Shown here piece after piece: positions 1-12,889 of a stretch of 64,000 bases of DNA. The position numbers and the translations under genes were made by a program. Source of the stretch: Edaphochlamys debaryana (Eukaryota > Chlorophyta > Chlorophyceae > Chlamydomonadales); NCBI GenBank assembly GCA_016858145.1, contig JAEHOE010000033.1, positions 434,001 to 498,000 of the forward strand, read 5' to 3'. Each line of letters starts with the position of its first letter. Position 1 is the first letter of the stretch. A model generated the notes under the pieces. That model was given only the letters and a program-made list of their open reading frames with translations, had not been told where the DNA came from and made no database searches.

Positions 1-2760
1 ACGACAAGCCATGTCCCTAGAAGCGAACCTCGAAGGGCTCCCATGTTGCCTAAAGAAAGTACTGAGCACGCGCCTAAAAGGCATGCCTGCTATGCGAGTG
101 TACGCTGCCTCAGGATGGGGGTAACGCGTGTGTGCATCGGCGGGCAGTGTGAGAAATCGCTTCGTAAGAAACTGTGTTCCCCTAGCACACGCTTACCCTC
201 GCGCTGTAATTAAAGTAGTACGTGGCGTGATATTGGTGCGGACAGAGTTGGATCCGACTCCCGTTTTACGAGCGAATGGTTTGCCGCGCAAAGGAAAGGA
301 AGCGCGTCCGCAGCCTTGTAGCTTAGCGTTCGTACTTATGAGCAGGAGGCTTCTTCGTCTGGTGGGCCTGTGCTCGTCAGGCAGTTCCACCAGTCGTCCA
401 TTTTGGGAAGCTGGACCTCGGCACCGCCAAGTCGGCAAGATGCCTTTGGATAGGCTTAATATGTCAGGGCATGTGACATAGGCCCCCATGTCGGCTGGTG
501 TCACACCAAAAAGCGAATGTCGAGACATCTTCATGCTTCACTTGGAGCTACTGCCATACCGCCAGGCAGAGGCCCGCCACAAGACACGTAAAGGGAGGCA
601 ACCAGGGCACAGGATTCTGCGAAGGACATTACAAGGGAGTAACAGGGGGAGAAGGCCGGTGTGTGGCCGCTGGCCGGGGTCGGGGGGATGACTGGGGGGG
701 ATGGCAGGTCCGTTCACCCCCCACCTTTGAGTACGCTGGCAGTAGCCTCGGGCCAGGACACGAGGCAAACCGCCCCCCAGTCCCTGACATAAGCCTTGAT
801 GCAGACAGGAGAGTACCGTACCGATAGCACTGGCGACAGGTTAGACAGGCAAGAAAGGGCGGGGATCGCAAACAAGTGCAGCGGCCCTGGAGCCCGAGCT
901 CGGGCGGTGCGGGCCAAGTTAGCAGGTCAAGGGCCCCTGAGCAGTACTATGTACCTGTTAGGGTGGACTGACTGACGAGCATACGAGCATGGCGGGTGCG
1001 GCCAAGGAAGTGGCCGGTGGTGGGGCGTTGATTCTGCCCCGCCCCCTTAACCCCGAAGTGGGGCACGCACGGGTCCGCCCGTTGCGTAGCTACTATTATT
1101 GTTATTACGAGCATGACACTCGCGCCGGCAGGGAAGGGGCTAAGGCAATTTGCAACCGGGTCTGGCCCACCAGGTGAGGCGCGCCGGTACGGTCAGGCCG
1201 GGCGGATCTCCATTAAGTGGCCAGACCATGATGGCAAGACAAATGACCGTCTGACACACGCTTAACGCGGCCTGTGTATGAGGGTCGGCCCAGACATAGT
1301 GCCCCACACATGCTACGCGCCAGGCTCAATGCTCCCAGGCTGCCCCCCAGCGCCGCTTCGCGGAGGATCAGTTCGTCTGCCACACGGGAGGAGGGCAGTG
1401 GGGAGTATGAAATGATCCCTGACCTATGAGCCCTTCGCGCACCGTACCCCCTTGTGCATTCATCTTGGAAGTCTGCTCTCTAAAAGAGGCCCGAAGACCC
1501 CAGCTCGCCTGCACCTTTCTCACTCGGTGGCCCCCTCACCTCAGCTCCAGGGCCTTGCGCTTGACAGATGCCGCGCTCGAGTCACCGGCCTGCTACCGGC
1601 AGACCCTCGCTCACCGCATCGTCTCGAGGGTCACGTCCATATTAACTCCAAGCCCGGCTGCGAACCTACGTGGCGCCACCAATTCACCTGCATTACCTGC
1701 ACGTCATCTCCATCACATGGTATACCCCGTGCGGTGCAACGCATTCCTTTGCGGTCCCCAAGTGCAGCTCCGGCGCAGGCCCGGCAGAACACTCGTGGTG
1801 CCGCCTCCGTGTCGACCGCTGGACCGCCGTGGTCGAACGTGAGCGCGCCTCCTCTCGCGGGGCCGAGGGGCAGGAAAGCACAGCAAGGGGAACAAAGCAA
1901 GGGAGAAGGCACCTGGCTTCGGCCGCCTGCTGCCCCCCCCCTCCCCGCCCCCCTGCCTACAGACCTTCCAGATAAAGCCCGCCGTGGCAAGCACTCGAGG
2001 GGCGCGTGGTTGCCCATTGATCTGTATGGGCTTACGTGTCGGAGTCGCACCCGAGCGGTGGCTACTGCTGCTACTGTTGCTGCTGTTGCTAAGGCAGCTA
2101 AGGCATGCCGGTTGCAGATGACCGGGCACCCAGTCCGGAGGCCGGGTCCGCGGCGCGCTCCACACCAGTTAGATCTCTCAAGCTGACCCACCGAAGGCCC
2201 CGCCAATCAGCGTGCATGCGCAGCGGTTTTATCAGTCGGGGCACTGCCTGAGGATGCGGAGCCACTGCACATGCAGCACCACCTGGCGGGCGTCCATACA
2301 GAGAACAGCGCAGGCATGGTATGTGTTGCTGCTCCGCCGGGCCGGCTCGCCTGCTCAAGCTCTGCGAGGAGCAGCGCGCCTCAGTGATGCTGACTCGCGC
2401 TGGCCAAGGAAGAAAGCAGTCCCGCTCACTATGCTGCTGTCGCTGACGGTCCGCCTCTGCAGCGTAGGCGGGCTGCGGTGAAGAACAATCGCTTTCGTAG
2501 CCAGTCTGGCTATGAGGCGTGTGCCCTGTGAGGAAAGCGTCAACGCGCGGGCCGGCCGGCCCTTTTCGCAGGTGGTCCGCTCGGGGAGTGAGAAGCACTT
2601 CAAGTTGTATTAATCACCACTGAATCACATGCTCTGTTTCCTTTAACATTCCGCGAGCCCAGCAAAGGCGCCCGCCCCGTACACATAAACACTCAGCCCT
2701 TGCAAGTGGACGAATCTCTTCTCAGCCCGTTGTCCGTTACGCTTACAGCACGCTGCTACC
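1..2760. other. Left-edge stretch without a recognisable gene
   Basis: None of the short open frames here shows a recognisable domain, a phase-consistent exon chain or a secretion signal. A short imperfect GCT/GTT triplet run lies near 2062-2096. The last 150 bases lead into the start codon of the lectin-like gene and should hold its promoter and 5' UTR; no clear TATA box was seen. Confidence 0.5.
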
Positions 2761-5700
2761 ATGGCGTTGCGGCGCCCACTGGCCCTGGGGTCCTCTGTGG
2801 CCCTCGCGTTCGTCATCGCGGTGTTGCTGCGACAGGGCGTGGCGCTTCGGGACTTGCAAGAGGACGCAGTCAGCAATGGTAGGTCAAATATGCTCGGCGC
2901 CGCTGTAGTTCTGGCCGCGAGCGAACGCGAAACCCTCCATGTGCCGGCGACAGGGGCGACGACTCGGTCGAATGAGCGGCACTTGCTCCAGTCAGGTAAA
3001 GTAGCTCCCCAAACTTGCGTTTGTGTGATGACCTGGGCACCATTTGACCTTGCTTCGTCTCGGCGCCGCAGACTCGTCTCCCCCTCGCGTTCGGCCACCC
3101 CCATCGCCTCCCCGCGTCAAGTCGCCGCCTTCTCCCCCGCGTGTCAAATCACCGCCTTCCCCCCCGCGTGTGAGGTCTCCCCCCTCTCCCCCGCGTGTGC
3201 GGTCTCCCCCCTCACCTCCGCGCGTCAAGTCTCCCCCCTCTCCACCTCGCGTCCGGTCACCGCCTTCGCCCAAGGTTGGACTCCGGGGTCGTGAACGGGC
3301 CGGGCACCCCTTAGCATGAGCAGAATTGACTCCAATGCCTCACGAGCCTCGCACAGAAACTATTGAAACGATGCAACAGTTTTAGAGCAAGCCTAGGCCC
3401 GACTCATGCATTGTGGCTGACACCCCACCCCATCCCCCGCCCTCCAGTCGCCGCCTCCCTCGCCCCCTGCGGTCTCCAAGTAAGCGCCCCGGGCAGCACA
3501 AACGGGGTCTGGCACACTGCAGACCCCGGGCCCAGCAAGCACAGGGGCTACGGTCACGGTCATATATAGACGCTTGGTTGCAAGGCACGCGGGAGTAGTC
3601 TTGCAAGCCAAGGGTTTCGGCTTGCGTGGATGGTCCTGCAGGGTCTGAACCATGTCAACCCGTCCCATTGAGTCTGACGCGAGCGGCCCTTGTTTTGCTT
3701 TCGCAACCCGTTCCCAACAACCTCCGGCGCTGCCACCAACTTCAGGCGAAGCCCGCCGCTGCCACCTGTGTGAGTTCCCTGAGGCCTCTGAGGGGCCCGG
3801 TGGGGGGGCGCCTCCTGTCGGGTGGATACTGCTGGGGCTGGCTTGCTGAGGCGGCATAGATCAGCTTGGCCAAGTTCCGTACTGCAGCTCAAGTTGCATG
3901 GGGAGGGCGCTTGTCTGGGGCTGGCCGTGCACTCACCAGCGGATCGGCTGACGGCTGATCTGCAGCCTCAATGGCGCGGCATGCACATAGAGCCTCACGC
4001 ACCGTCGTTGACTCGCAGCAAACGTGGGCCGCATGCCAACCTACCCCACCTCATGTTGACATGGGTCTTGATCCCGTGGCTCCTTACGGAGGCGACCCTT
4101 CTTGGCCCCTCCGCCCCTCATCCACACTCACACTCACACCCATTCCGCATTGATCCCCCACGCAGCGTCCTGCCGGGCTACACAACGATGAAGTCGCGCC
4201 CCAACTGCCCCGCCTCCATCTCCAAGTGTGACCAGTCCCAGACCACGTGCGCGCTCTACCGCCACGCCACTCAGACCGAGGCCACCTGGAAGTGTGAGAG
4301 CGGGCAGCTGAGATGTGGGGGCTCCAAGCGCCTTGGGTGGCTGGGGCCACCGCGGCACGTACGGTATGGCGGGGAGTGAGATCACGAGAAGCTGCTGCTT
4401 ACGGTAGTCGGGCCTCAAGCCAAGCCCGGCGAGGCGGGACCAGGCGCTCTTCTCTGCCGAGTGTTGCGCATCGTGCCGGCCGTGAGATGCGTGCTGCCCC
4501 GCATCCCGCAGGCGGCCGGCTTTACTCGCCAGACCTCAGCAAGTACCTGGAGATCGACTACATGCAAGTGAGTGCGGCTGAGGGCTTGAGGCTGAGGCCG
4601 GGTCCTTAGGGGTCCTATGCTTGCCGCTGGTTTCGTTGCAAAGCGTGGACATGCACCCCATCGTGGGGTGCAGAAAGGACGCGACGTACCTGGAGGTGGG
4701 TGTGGGACCCGCCTGCCCAGGAGGGCAGTCCTACACTTGCGAGATCTCGCCGCGTTTCCGATGTGCGTTTGCTTGATGACTAATGCCCGTAGGCCATCAT
4801 GGTTAAGTACGCCTGGCCGAGCGAGCCGCTGTTTCAGACGTACGGCTACAGCCAGATCGGGTCCATCGAGGACACCGACTTTGGGGTAGGCGGGGGAGAG
4901 TGGGTGCGCATACCGGTGCTGTGCGGTGCTGTGCGGTGCTGTGCGGGTGCGTTGAGGGTGCGGGTCTTGGGGACGGGGGGCCTTGCTATGCACCGTCTGT
5001 CCCCCTGCTGTATACAGCTCTTGTGAAGATTCAATGCGAGTTTGCTGGGAGGGCTTGCTCACTTTTATCCTGACCCTTGACTCTTTCCCGCCCCGCCCCC
5101 GACCGTTCCTGAAGCCGGACCCGACCACCCTCATCATCACTGAGGAGGGCCGCTGGATCCAGGTCTCGTCCAAGGACCCCAGCAAGGTGTGGACGAGCTC
5201 GGACAACTTTGGAACCAGCTTTCCCGATTACGCGGGCAAGGCCAACGGCCCCTTCACGCTCGACCTGGGTGAGAGGCTGAGAGCTTGGCAACCTGCCCCG
5301 GGGCCCAACTGGGGGGTGAGGGTTTGGGCGAGCTGCCTGGTGGTTTGCGTGAGGCGCGTGGCGGAGGTTGGGCGCGGGTGCTTGGCTGGGGCTGAGCGCC
5401 AGCTCTTCCTGTCTCGTACGCGCGCAGCCATGAGCATACCCATGGCCATGCCCCCCTTCCCCCTTGCACGGTAGACAACTCGGGCGAGCTTCGCATCCTG
5501 AACAAGGCCGGCAAGACGGTGTGGACCAGCAAAGACTACAATGAAATCGGTGAGCAAAGTGTATAATTCAGTGCATCGGTGCATCCACTAGTTATCAGCG
5601 CAAGCCAGGGCACACCGAGTTGCCGCGCTCTCGCCCACGCGTTCTCTGCTGCTCTCCCGCGTCCATGATCCTCCCCCGCGCCCCGCTCCGATGTCCAGCC

Positions 5701-8655
5701 CTTGCCCGTACCTTTGCCCTTGCCGTTGCCCGTGCCGTACAGCGCTCTGCGATGACACCAAGTTTGTCAGATGGAAGAAGGGAACTTCGGACGGGCAGTC
5801 GAGGCAAGTGCTCACCTGGGTGGCCCATGTCCGTGGGAAATAAGCGGAGGGGCTGGAGTCAGGATGAAGCCGACAGCGTTTGGGTTACGACATGAGGTTG
5901 GAGGGCCCAAACCGTCGCAGCGTCCGGGCACTCCTGGCAGCCGAGATTCCCGCGGCATTTGCCTATCTTGCCAATGGCTCCGCACTAGGTCCTTGGAGCT
6001 TCCCGCTGCCCTGACAAGGCTCATTGCAATGCCCCTTGTGTCCTGCTTCTGTGCCTCGCCCCGACGCGCGTCACCGCAGGTGGGCGGTGTGCGTGTGCAA
6101 GGGCGGCAAGGTCAACATCATGTACTGGCTGGACGGAGACAGCCCCGACTCCATGTGCTTCGGTGGGTGCATGGGTTGGTTGGTTGGTTGGTTGGATGGT
6201 TGGTGCGGTGTGATGGTGGTTTGCGTGTGTGGGGCTCTTCGGTGGGTGGGAGGCAGGGGTGCTTCGGAGGGTTCTAGCTCCAGCGGCACTGGTTCTATGG
6301 CTGAAGGAATCAGGTACAGCCCGCCCGCCTACGAATGCCCCAGTTTCGCCCCAAGCATGCCCCTTGCCGCGTACCATAACCCTCGCAGATTTCCCGGACC
6401 CCCTGATCCTTATGACCGAGACCAATGAGATTGGCAGCGGGTACGACATGGCCATCGGCCTGGCTGAGGGGGACAACGGTACGGCCGGTACGGACGTGAG
6501 TCAGCAGCCGCTGGATCCTAGGAACGAGAATCTGGAGTGGATCCTGCAGGAAGTCCGCGTTTCACCGTACGGTAAGCCTGGGCGCCTGAGGGGAGGTGAT
6601 CGAGAGGGGAGTGCTAGCTAGCCACGACAAGGTCAGAGGACGGTGGGGTTCAGGCTTGCGGGTTGCCCGGCGTAATTGGGTATGGTCGTACCCTCCGCTC
6701 TGCTTCCTCCTGTGAACCTCTCCCGACTTGCTCCCTCGCTCCCTCCTCCCCTATCACCCCACCACCCCGCCGTCTGTACTGCCGTGCAGCCGATGCTGTG
6801 GACGACTTCTGGCTTGACAGCACGGAGGACTACGACACGGTGAGCTGATCGTCACTCGCACTTGGTGGTTGTTCGTTGACCGTTGGTGAGGGCCATGGTA
6901 GTGACGGGCATCCCAGTCTGGACTCCTCCGGCGAGGCCCCCACATGTGCTCCTGAGGTTCTAGGAAGCGCTCGTGCTAAACCTCCTATCGCATATTTTTG
7001 TCTCGAGTCTGCCCACCGTTTGCCCAACGCCTTCCTTTTTATCCCCCTTCCCGACCTGCCTGCGCAGATCGTGTATTGTGAGTGCCGTACGGGGCGCCAT
7101 TGTTGACGGCTGACTGTAAACGACAGGGAGTGGCGCCATGGGATTGGACGACACTGCCCACGTCTCCATGCGTTGGGTACCACCGAGCAAGCCCCGGCAG
7201 GCACCTGCCAGCCCATCTGCCTCAGCATAGCGCATGCCCTGCGCCCCCACGCTCCGTGCCTCGTGCCACACCTGACGTGCTGCGTGCGCCTCCCTGCTTC
7301 GCAGACTGGCTTCGCCTGAATGACAAGAACGGACTCTGCGCGACGGCCTATGCAAGTAGGTAGCGGGACTAGGTTGAGGGAGGTTTATTTAGGGCGCTAG
7401 CTCTCAACTCTTACCTGGTGCAGCTACAAGCCTTGCCGCTCAGCTGCTTGCTGTGGCAACGTGGGTCCTCGTGGGATTGATTTGATACCGGAACCCCGCT
7501 TATGCCCGCCGGCCCCTCCCGCGCTGCCCTGCCCTCTCGCTCCACAGACGTCAGCGCTGTGTCTTTGGAGCCGTGTGACCACAAGAACTACGGCCAGCAT
7601 TTCCTTGTGGAGCGAGTCACGTCGCAACGGTGAGGTTATGTTCTGCACATGGCTAAGGTTTGCTGCAGCGCCCGACCACGCCCCTCCCGTCCTAACCCGC
7701 GCCCCCTGCCGCCCGGGCCCCTCGCTCCAACTGCCCCGTTCCCTGGCGCTCCCATATCCCATCCCACCCCCAGTATCGCGCTGCAGTCCCGAGCTGAGTT
7801 CACCAAGATCAACTCCGTCACCTTCCTGCCGTGAGTGGCCCCGGCGCTTTCACGCTGTGTGTGTGTGTGGGGGGGGGGTGATGGCCTCCTTCTAAAACCC
7901 CGCTCCCACGTCATTGGCGGTCGTGGGCACTCAGGTGCAGCGTGCAGGGCCCTGCATCTCCACCCCCCACGCAAACCCGAAGTCCCGAACCCACCCCCCT
8001 CTCTGGTACAAGCACCACCATCCACCAACCTCCCCTTCCTGCTCCTTCCCCCCCCCCGCAGGCACTGCCTGGGAGTGGCCGACTCCGACCCCTCCGCCAA
8101 CGCCACGCTCGTCCAAACGGAGTGCGACTACGGCATCGCGCAGCGCTTCCGCTTCTACGTGCCGCCGGGTGAGATGCCGTCGTACGGCAGTGTACGGCGT
8201 GGTGTGGGGCAGAGAGGTTGCGGGGAGCATGGGGCGCCCTCGCCCCCATGCCGGGCTCCCAAACTCATCCACCCCCGCTCGCCACTACCGGTACCTCACC
8301 ATCATAAACCACCCCAACCCCGGCCACTCCCCGACCCCCGAACCCCCCGAATCCCCCCGCCTCCATCCCCCCAAACCCTATCCCCATCCCCAACCCCGCC
8401 CCAACCCCGCCCCAACCCCGCCCCAACCCCCACACAGCCACACGCCCCTATCCTCCAAACCTTATCCCCAACCCGTCCACCCCCCCAGCCACCCGCCGCT
8501 CCGCCCTGGAGTCTCCCGAGCTGGCTGCCTCGCTGCGCATCGGCGAGGACGACGGCGACATTCTGCCCTGGGAGCGGCCCGACCTGGACCTGGAGGGCCT
8601 GCCCGAGTGGAAGCGGGACATTGTGGAGGGCCACCGATCGGGGCGGCTGTGGTAA
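2761..8655 (+). CDS. Secreted bulb-lectin-like glycoprotein with Arg/Pro/Ser-rich hinge
   Basis: Model of 632 aa. Exons: 2761-2995, 3072-3274, 3448-3479, 3746-3769, 4166-4293, 4512-4563, 4644-4695, 4793-4885, 5115-5268, 5475-5549, 5743-5803, 6080-6162, 6389-6571, 6790-6839, 7068-7077, 7305-7355, 7548-7629, 7774-7830, 8062-8168, 8489-8655. The start ATG (ctaccATGG context) opens a hydrophobic signal peptide. An ERHLLQ stretch, common before the hinge of volvocine secreted proteins, and about 80 residues of PPSPPRVKS repeats follow. Residues about 274-350 resemble a bulb-lectin beta-prism unit (TLDLDNSGELRIL, then KTVWTS). A later Cys-containing part (C-L-G-V-A, then QRFRF) is beta-trefoil-like. 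NVS and NAT sequons suggest N-glycosylation. The likely site is the wall or extracellular matrix, and sugar binding is inferred from weak similarity. The small exons 3448-3479 and 3746-3769 and the 4563/4644 junction are the least certain. The rest is fixed by phase. Confidence 0.75.
4913..4946. repeat. 10-bp tandem repeat in an intron
   Basis: About three copies of a GGTGCTGTGC unit lie just inside the intron after exon 4793-4885 of the lectin-like gene. It looks like simple slippage and has no visible coding role. Confidence 0.7.
6174..6206. repeat. GGTT microsatellite in an intron
   Basis: A run of GGTT units with one interruption starts a few bases after the donor of exon 6080-6162 in the lectin-like gene. 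Confidence 0.8.
7068..7077 (+). other. 10-nt microexon of the lectin-like gene
   Basis: The bases lie between a TGCGCAG acceptor and a GTGAGT donor. The previous exon (6790-6839) ends in phase 0. Joining it directly to 7305 gives a stop after four codons. Adding these 10 bases (I-V-Y plus one base) restores the frame YWLRLNDKNG. The microexon is inferred from frame logic, not from transcripts. Confidence 0.7.
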
Positions 8656-10326
8656 TGGCAGAGCAGGAGAGCGTGCTGGTGTATTCTTTAGGGGGTGTGC
8701 ACTATGCGTAGCGCCCCCAATAAGCAAGGCAACTTCAGCTGCATCTTGAGGAACGGACGATACTGGAAAGCATCCGCCGAGACCTACTGGTGTGTCGGTG
8801 TGCATTGTGCAAAGACCATGCGCGCGACTGTGATTGATAGGGCTTGGCCCGACCCTGCCACCCACTCTGGGCTGAGGCTAAGGCACTGCGCAATGGCAGA
8901 TTGGGGGGGGGGGTCTGAGATCTATCTTACATCCCTTCTATCCCTTTGCCACCGCTGGGTATCTGATGGATCAGGGCTTTATCTCTAATGACCTTGGGTT
9001 ATGGGCCCATCTTGGTGTTGGGTTAGATATCGGTGGTATATACTGTGCGGGCCTCCTTTGCGGCTCCCTATATCCTGGAGTACGACGCTGCTTTTGTGGG
9101 GGTTCACAAGACCTACACCGAAGGTGTTTGGCGGGTTTGGTCGTTTGGTGGTGGCTTGCCCGTCAATGGGCCTCTGTCAAAGGCTAGATGAATGGGTTGC
9201 CATCTTCACACGTGCGTTCGCCAGTTGAGTGTGATCACTCCTCTCTCGCTTGGGACGTCCCCACCACTCACCGCAAGCAACACCGGGCCGCTGTCGACAA
9301 AGTACCGTTTGCGCGCGCGGCTGCCCCTAGGTAAGCCCCTGGCTCGGCGTTGCGGCAGCGGATACATCAACGCGTTCAGCTGCATCCCCCGTCGTTGTCC
9401 TGACTACGCTGCATGGCCCCTGCGAGCACAGAACCCCGGGCCGCTGTCGACACGAGGGCAAACCCCCACATCCTCCACCATCCGCGCATCATGGCACTGG
9501 CTGCCAGGACCCCCCCCCAGTCCGTGCGGCCCTCCTCGACCGCGTCATCCCTCGCCCCCATCTGCAGACATGGTTCGCGACCGCATCCCCTCTATGTGGG
9601 GTACCGGTGTGCTACCTTGACCGCATCGGTGCTCAGCTGCAACCCCGGCCGCGTCCTCCGCGCATAGAGCTGCGCGCAGAGCCAGGAGGCCCTCTGCTGC
9701 GTGTGCGCTGCAGAGGGGCCTCTGGCCTCCGACACCTCGCACTCCGCATACGGCCTCGGCCCCAGGTCTCCAGCCCCCCCCCTCCCCGTCCGGGCCGTCG
9801 TTGCACTTTGCTGGCCTGCTTTTCGCGTTCCTCGTCTCCCGTGTCTCCTTTCCCCCTCCCCGTCACTCCACGGCCGCACGTCGCAGTAAGCACAACACCT
9901 CATCGCCACCATAAGACCCCGTAGCGCCTGACTGCACCCGTCGGTAACAGTCTTGCGCGCCCGAGCGTTGCCGGCATGCCAGCGTTCACAGCGCGTGTCA
10001 GCCGTCCCTGGCTTGCACGGCACGCACCTCCTGACCGCCCCCCCCCCCACACCGCCACTACTAATTGAACGCACGCAGGAGCATCGACCTCCCCGTCCGG
10101 GCCGTCGCCAGCACAGGCGCACTAGACACCGCCCCGCTAGACAGGCTCCTGCTGCGCCTGCTGCCCAGGGTCGCGCCGCCCACTTGGAAGCGCTCCTGCT
10201 GCCCCCAGCCCCGGAATTGCAGGCACGCACGCGCCCCCCCAGTCCGTCGCCTCCGCGCTCTGCTTATTGGGGCCCAGCGCTGCTGCAGCAGCCGGGAGCC
10301 CCCGCGCCGGCACGCGTGCGGCCGCT
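8656..10326. other. Interval between two convergent genes, no gene seen
   Basis: This holds the 3' regions of the lectin-like gene (+) and OLA1 (-). Small internal repeats occur: a CCGGGCCGCTGTCGACA word at about 9283 and 9436, and a CCTCCCCGTCCGGGCCGTCG word at about 9783 and 10086. No TGTAA signal was found on the appropriate strand close to either stop codon. The open frames here are low-complexity and unrecognised. Confidence 0.45.
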
Positions 10327-12858
10327 CTACTTTTTCCCGGACGAGGTGACGTTGAACTGCGCGGGAGAGGGTGTGTGGTCGTGGGAGGGGTGGTTAGCAG
10401 GTCAAAAGTGTTCAGTCGCTCAGGTCAAGGAGCATTCAGAGACTGTCCGCTGTCCACGACTGACCGCGCAGCCCATGCCCGACGGGCAGGGTGCGCTACA
10501 CAACGGTGCGCCGTCAGCCGCCCTTCCCCTATGGCATCCTAGGAGGCTTTTAGCTGCTTATATGCGCAACCTGGCAGGGGTGCACAGGGGTTCGCAACCT
10601 GAACGTTACGGTGACGGCCCCACCCCGTCCGCAGCACTCCTTCCCCCTGCCCCCCCCCTACCTGGAAGTGGATGATGTCGCCGTCCTCCACCACGTACTG
10701 CTTGCCCTCCTGCAGGGGGGGATGGGGAGGTGGGGGGGAGGCACCGAACAGCCTTCAGCGCTCAGCCCGAAGCAGCCCAAGCCCCTCCGCGCCCGTAACC
10801 CCCCTGCGCCACAGCCCGCCCCGCGTGCCGCGTCCCGCAGCATTACGTGTCCCCTGGGCCAGCCCCGACGAGACCCCCCCAGTAAGGCACTGGACCCAGG
10901 AAGCCCTGACCGCCCAAGCCCCCGACGAGAAACCCAGCCTCCGGGCGCACCTGGCGGTACCTGCCACCCCTGGGCTACCGCCCGTCGAGCGCTAATTGCG
11001 CGCCCCGCTCCCCCAAGGCCCTGACCGCCCAAGCCCCCCACGCACCTGGCGGTACTTGCCGGCCGCCTTGACCTCGCCCATGGAGGGGGAGGTGGCAATG
11101 GCGCGGAAGTCCGGGAAGGCCACCACCTGCCAGGGAGAGAGCAAGGAGAGGGAGCGAACGATGAGCTGGAGACCCTTGTGTGCAAGAGCGAGGGCTGCGC
11201 GAGAGGGGTGGGCCTGCGGTGTCACACACTGGCGCGTGAAGAAAGCTACGGGAGTGCGCCGCACAAGTGAACACACGGGCAACGGGTGCGTCTGTCTGGA
11301 CAGCTGGCCGTTCCCCCAAAACTAGTGCCCCAGGCCCACCTCGGCCTTGATGAACCCTCGCTCGAAATCGCCGTGGATGACTCCCGCGGCCTAGGGGTGG
11401 GTGAGTGGGATGGGGGTGGGGGGTGGGGGGGGGGGGGGGTTGCAGCGAGGGTCTTTGGGTAAGGTGGTGGGCGGGTAGCCAGGGGACCGCAGCATCAGGG
11501 AGCCAGCACACGCGCAGGACCAACCACTCCTGCAGCCCCACCTGTGGTGCCAGCGTGCCGCGTTGGATGGTCCAGCAGCGAACCTTTCAGGCGGGGCGCG
11601 GAGGGGCGGGGGCGGGAGCTGGATAACCAGGGGACGGGAGCCGCAAGGCCAGATAAGCAGCAGAGGGAAGAGGCGATCCGGTTGCCCGCGCGCAGTGCAC
11701 TGCCTGCCAGTCCCAGACCCCTGAACCAAAGCGCTCCTCCTTCCCCCCACCTCCGTCTCTCCCGCCGTGAAGTAGTAGATGAGGTTGAGCTCCTTGAAGC
11801 CCTGGGAGGGGAATGATGCGGGTGGCGAAGGAACGGAGATTGAGGGATGGGACCAGTGAGCGGGATGCAACCGACAACCGGCGGCTACCCTCGCCCGGGC
11901 CTTCCACGACGGTCCCCTTTCCATGTAGTTCCTCTCAAACCCCCTCGACAACTGAGAACCGACAGCCGAACAAACCACCCCTCAACAACCATCAACCGAC
12001 AACGGTCGCACCTGCACCACGATCTTGGGCAGCGACGACACCACCCCGGGGGTCTTGTCCAGGAAGGCCTTCTTGCCGTCCTCGTCGTCGCGCAGGTCCC
12101 ACAGCTTGGACTCCCACTCCACGGAGAAGGGGATCAGCACGCCGCCGCCGTGCTCCTGCGGTTGGCGGTTGGGCAGTTGGGAAAGGTGGTTGTTGGTGGT
12201 GGTAAAGTGGCTGGGGCGGCGGTTGGGGCTTGTGCAGGGTGGGTCAAGGGATGGTAAGGGGTCGAGAGTTGCGGGCGACGGTGGGAGGTAGGGGGAGAAG
12301 GAACCATGGAGGTTGTGGAGAGGGCGCCGGCATTGGATCCAGGAATGGATCGGGATCCGCACCTGGATCCAGGCGTGGATCTTGGCCAGCCACTTGTTCT
12401 TCTTGCGGATGAAGTCGTCGGCCGTGAGGTTGACCAGGTAGACCACGGGCTGAGGGGGGAAGGGGGGCAAGGGGGAGGGGAAGGCAAGCCGAGTGGGGTG
12501 CTGCAGAATCCGCAGTGGGTCAGGGCGGCCGCAGGAAGGGTCACAGGGGAAGCAGGCTAAGGGCTACGGCGTTGCCCCCAAGGCTTTGGCCCAGCGCGCG
12601 GTGACCAGCACCGCGGGCACCAGGACCGAGGCCCGCGTGCTACCGCCCATACACACACGCCCTCCTCGCCCTCACCCCCTCCGCCCCCGCCCCCCCCACA
12701 CACCTTGGTGGTGATCAGGTTGTCCAGCTTCTCGCGAATGAGCTCCACCTGGGAAAGAAAGGGTCAAGGGACAAGGGCGGGGGCCAGTGGGGAAGAGTTT
12801 CGCAGGAGGCATCGGCGAAGCACCGGCTGCCTCCGTCCATGGTTGCTATCCCACGAGG

Positions 12859-12889
<31 letters not shown>

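Noticed and set aside
2879..3071. Earlier donor (GGTAGG at 2879) for exon 1 of the lectin-like gene
   Set aside because: It gives the same phase, but the longer exon to 2995 keeps the ERHLLQ segment typical of volvocine secreted proteins and leaves a more usual short intron.
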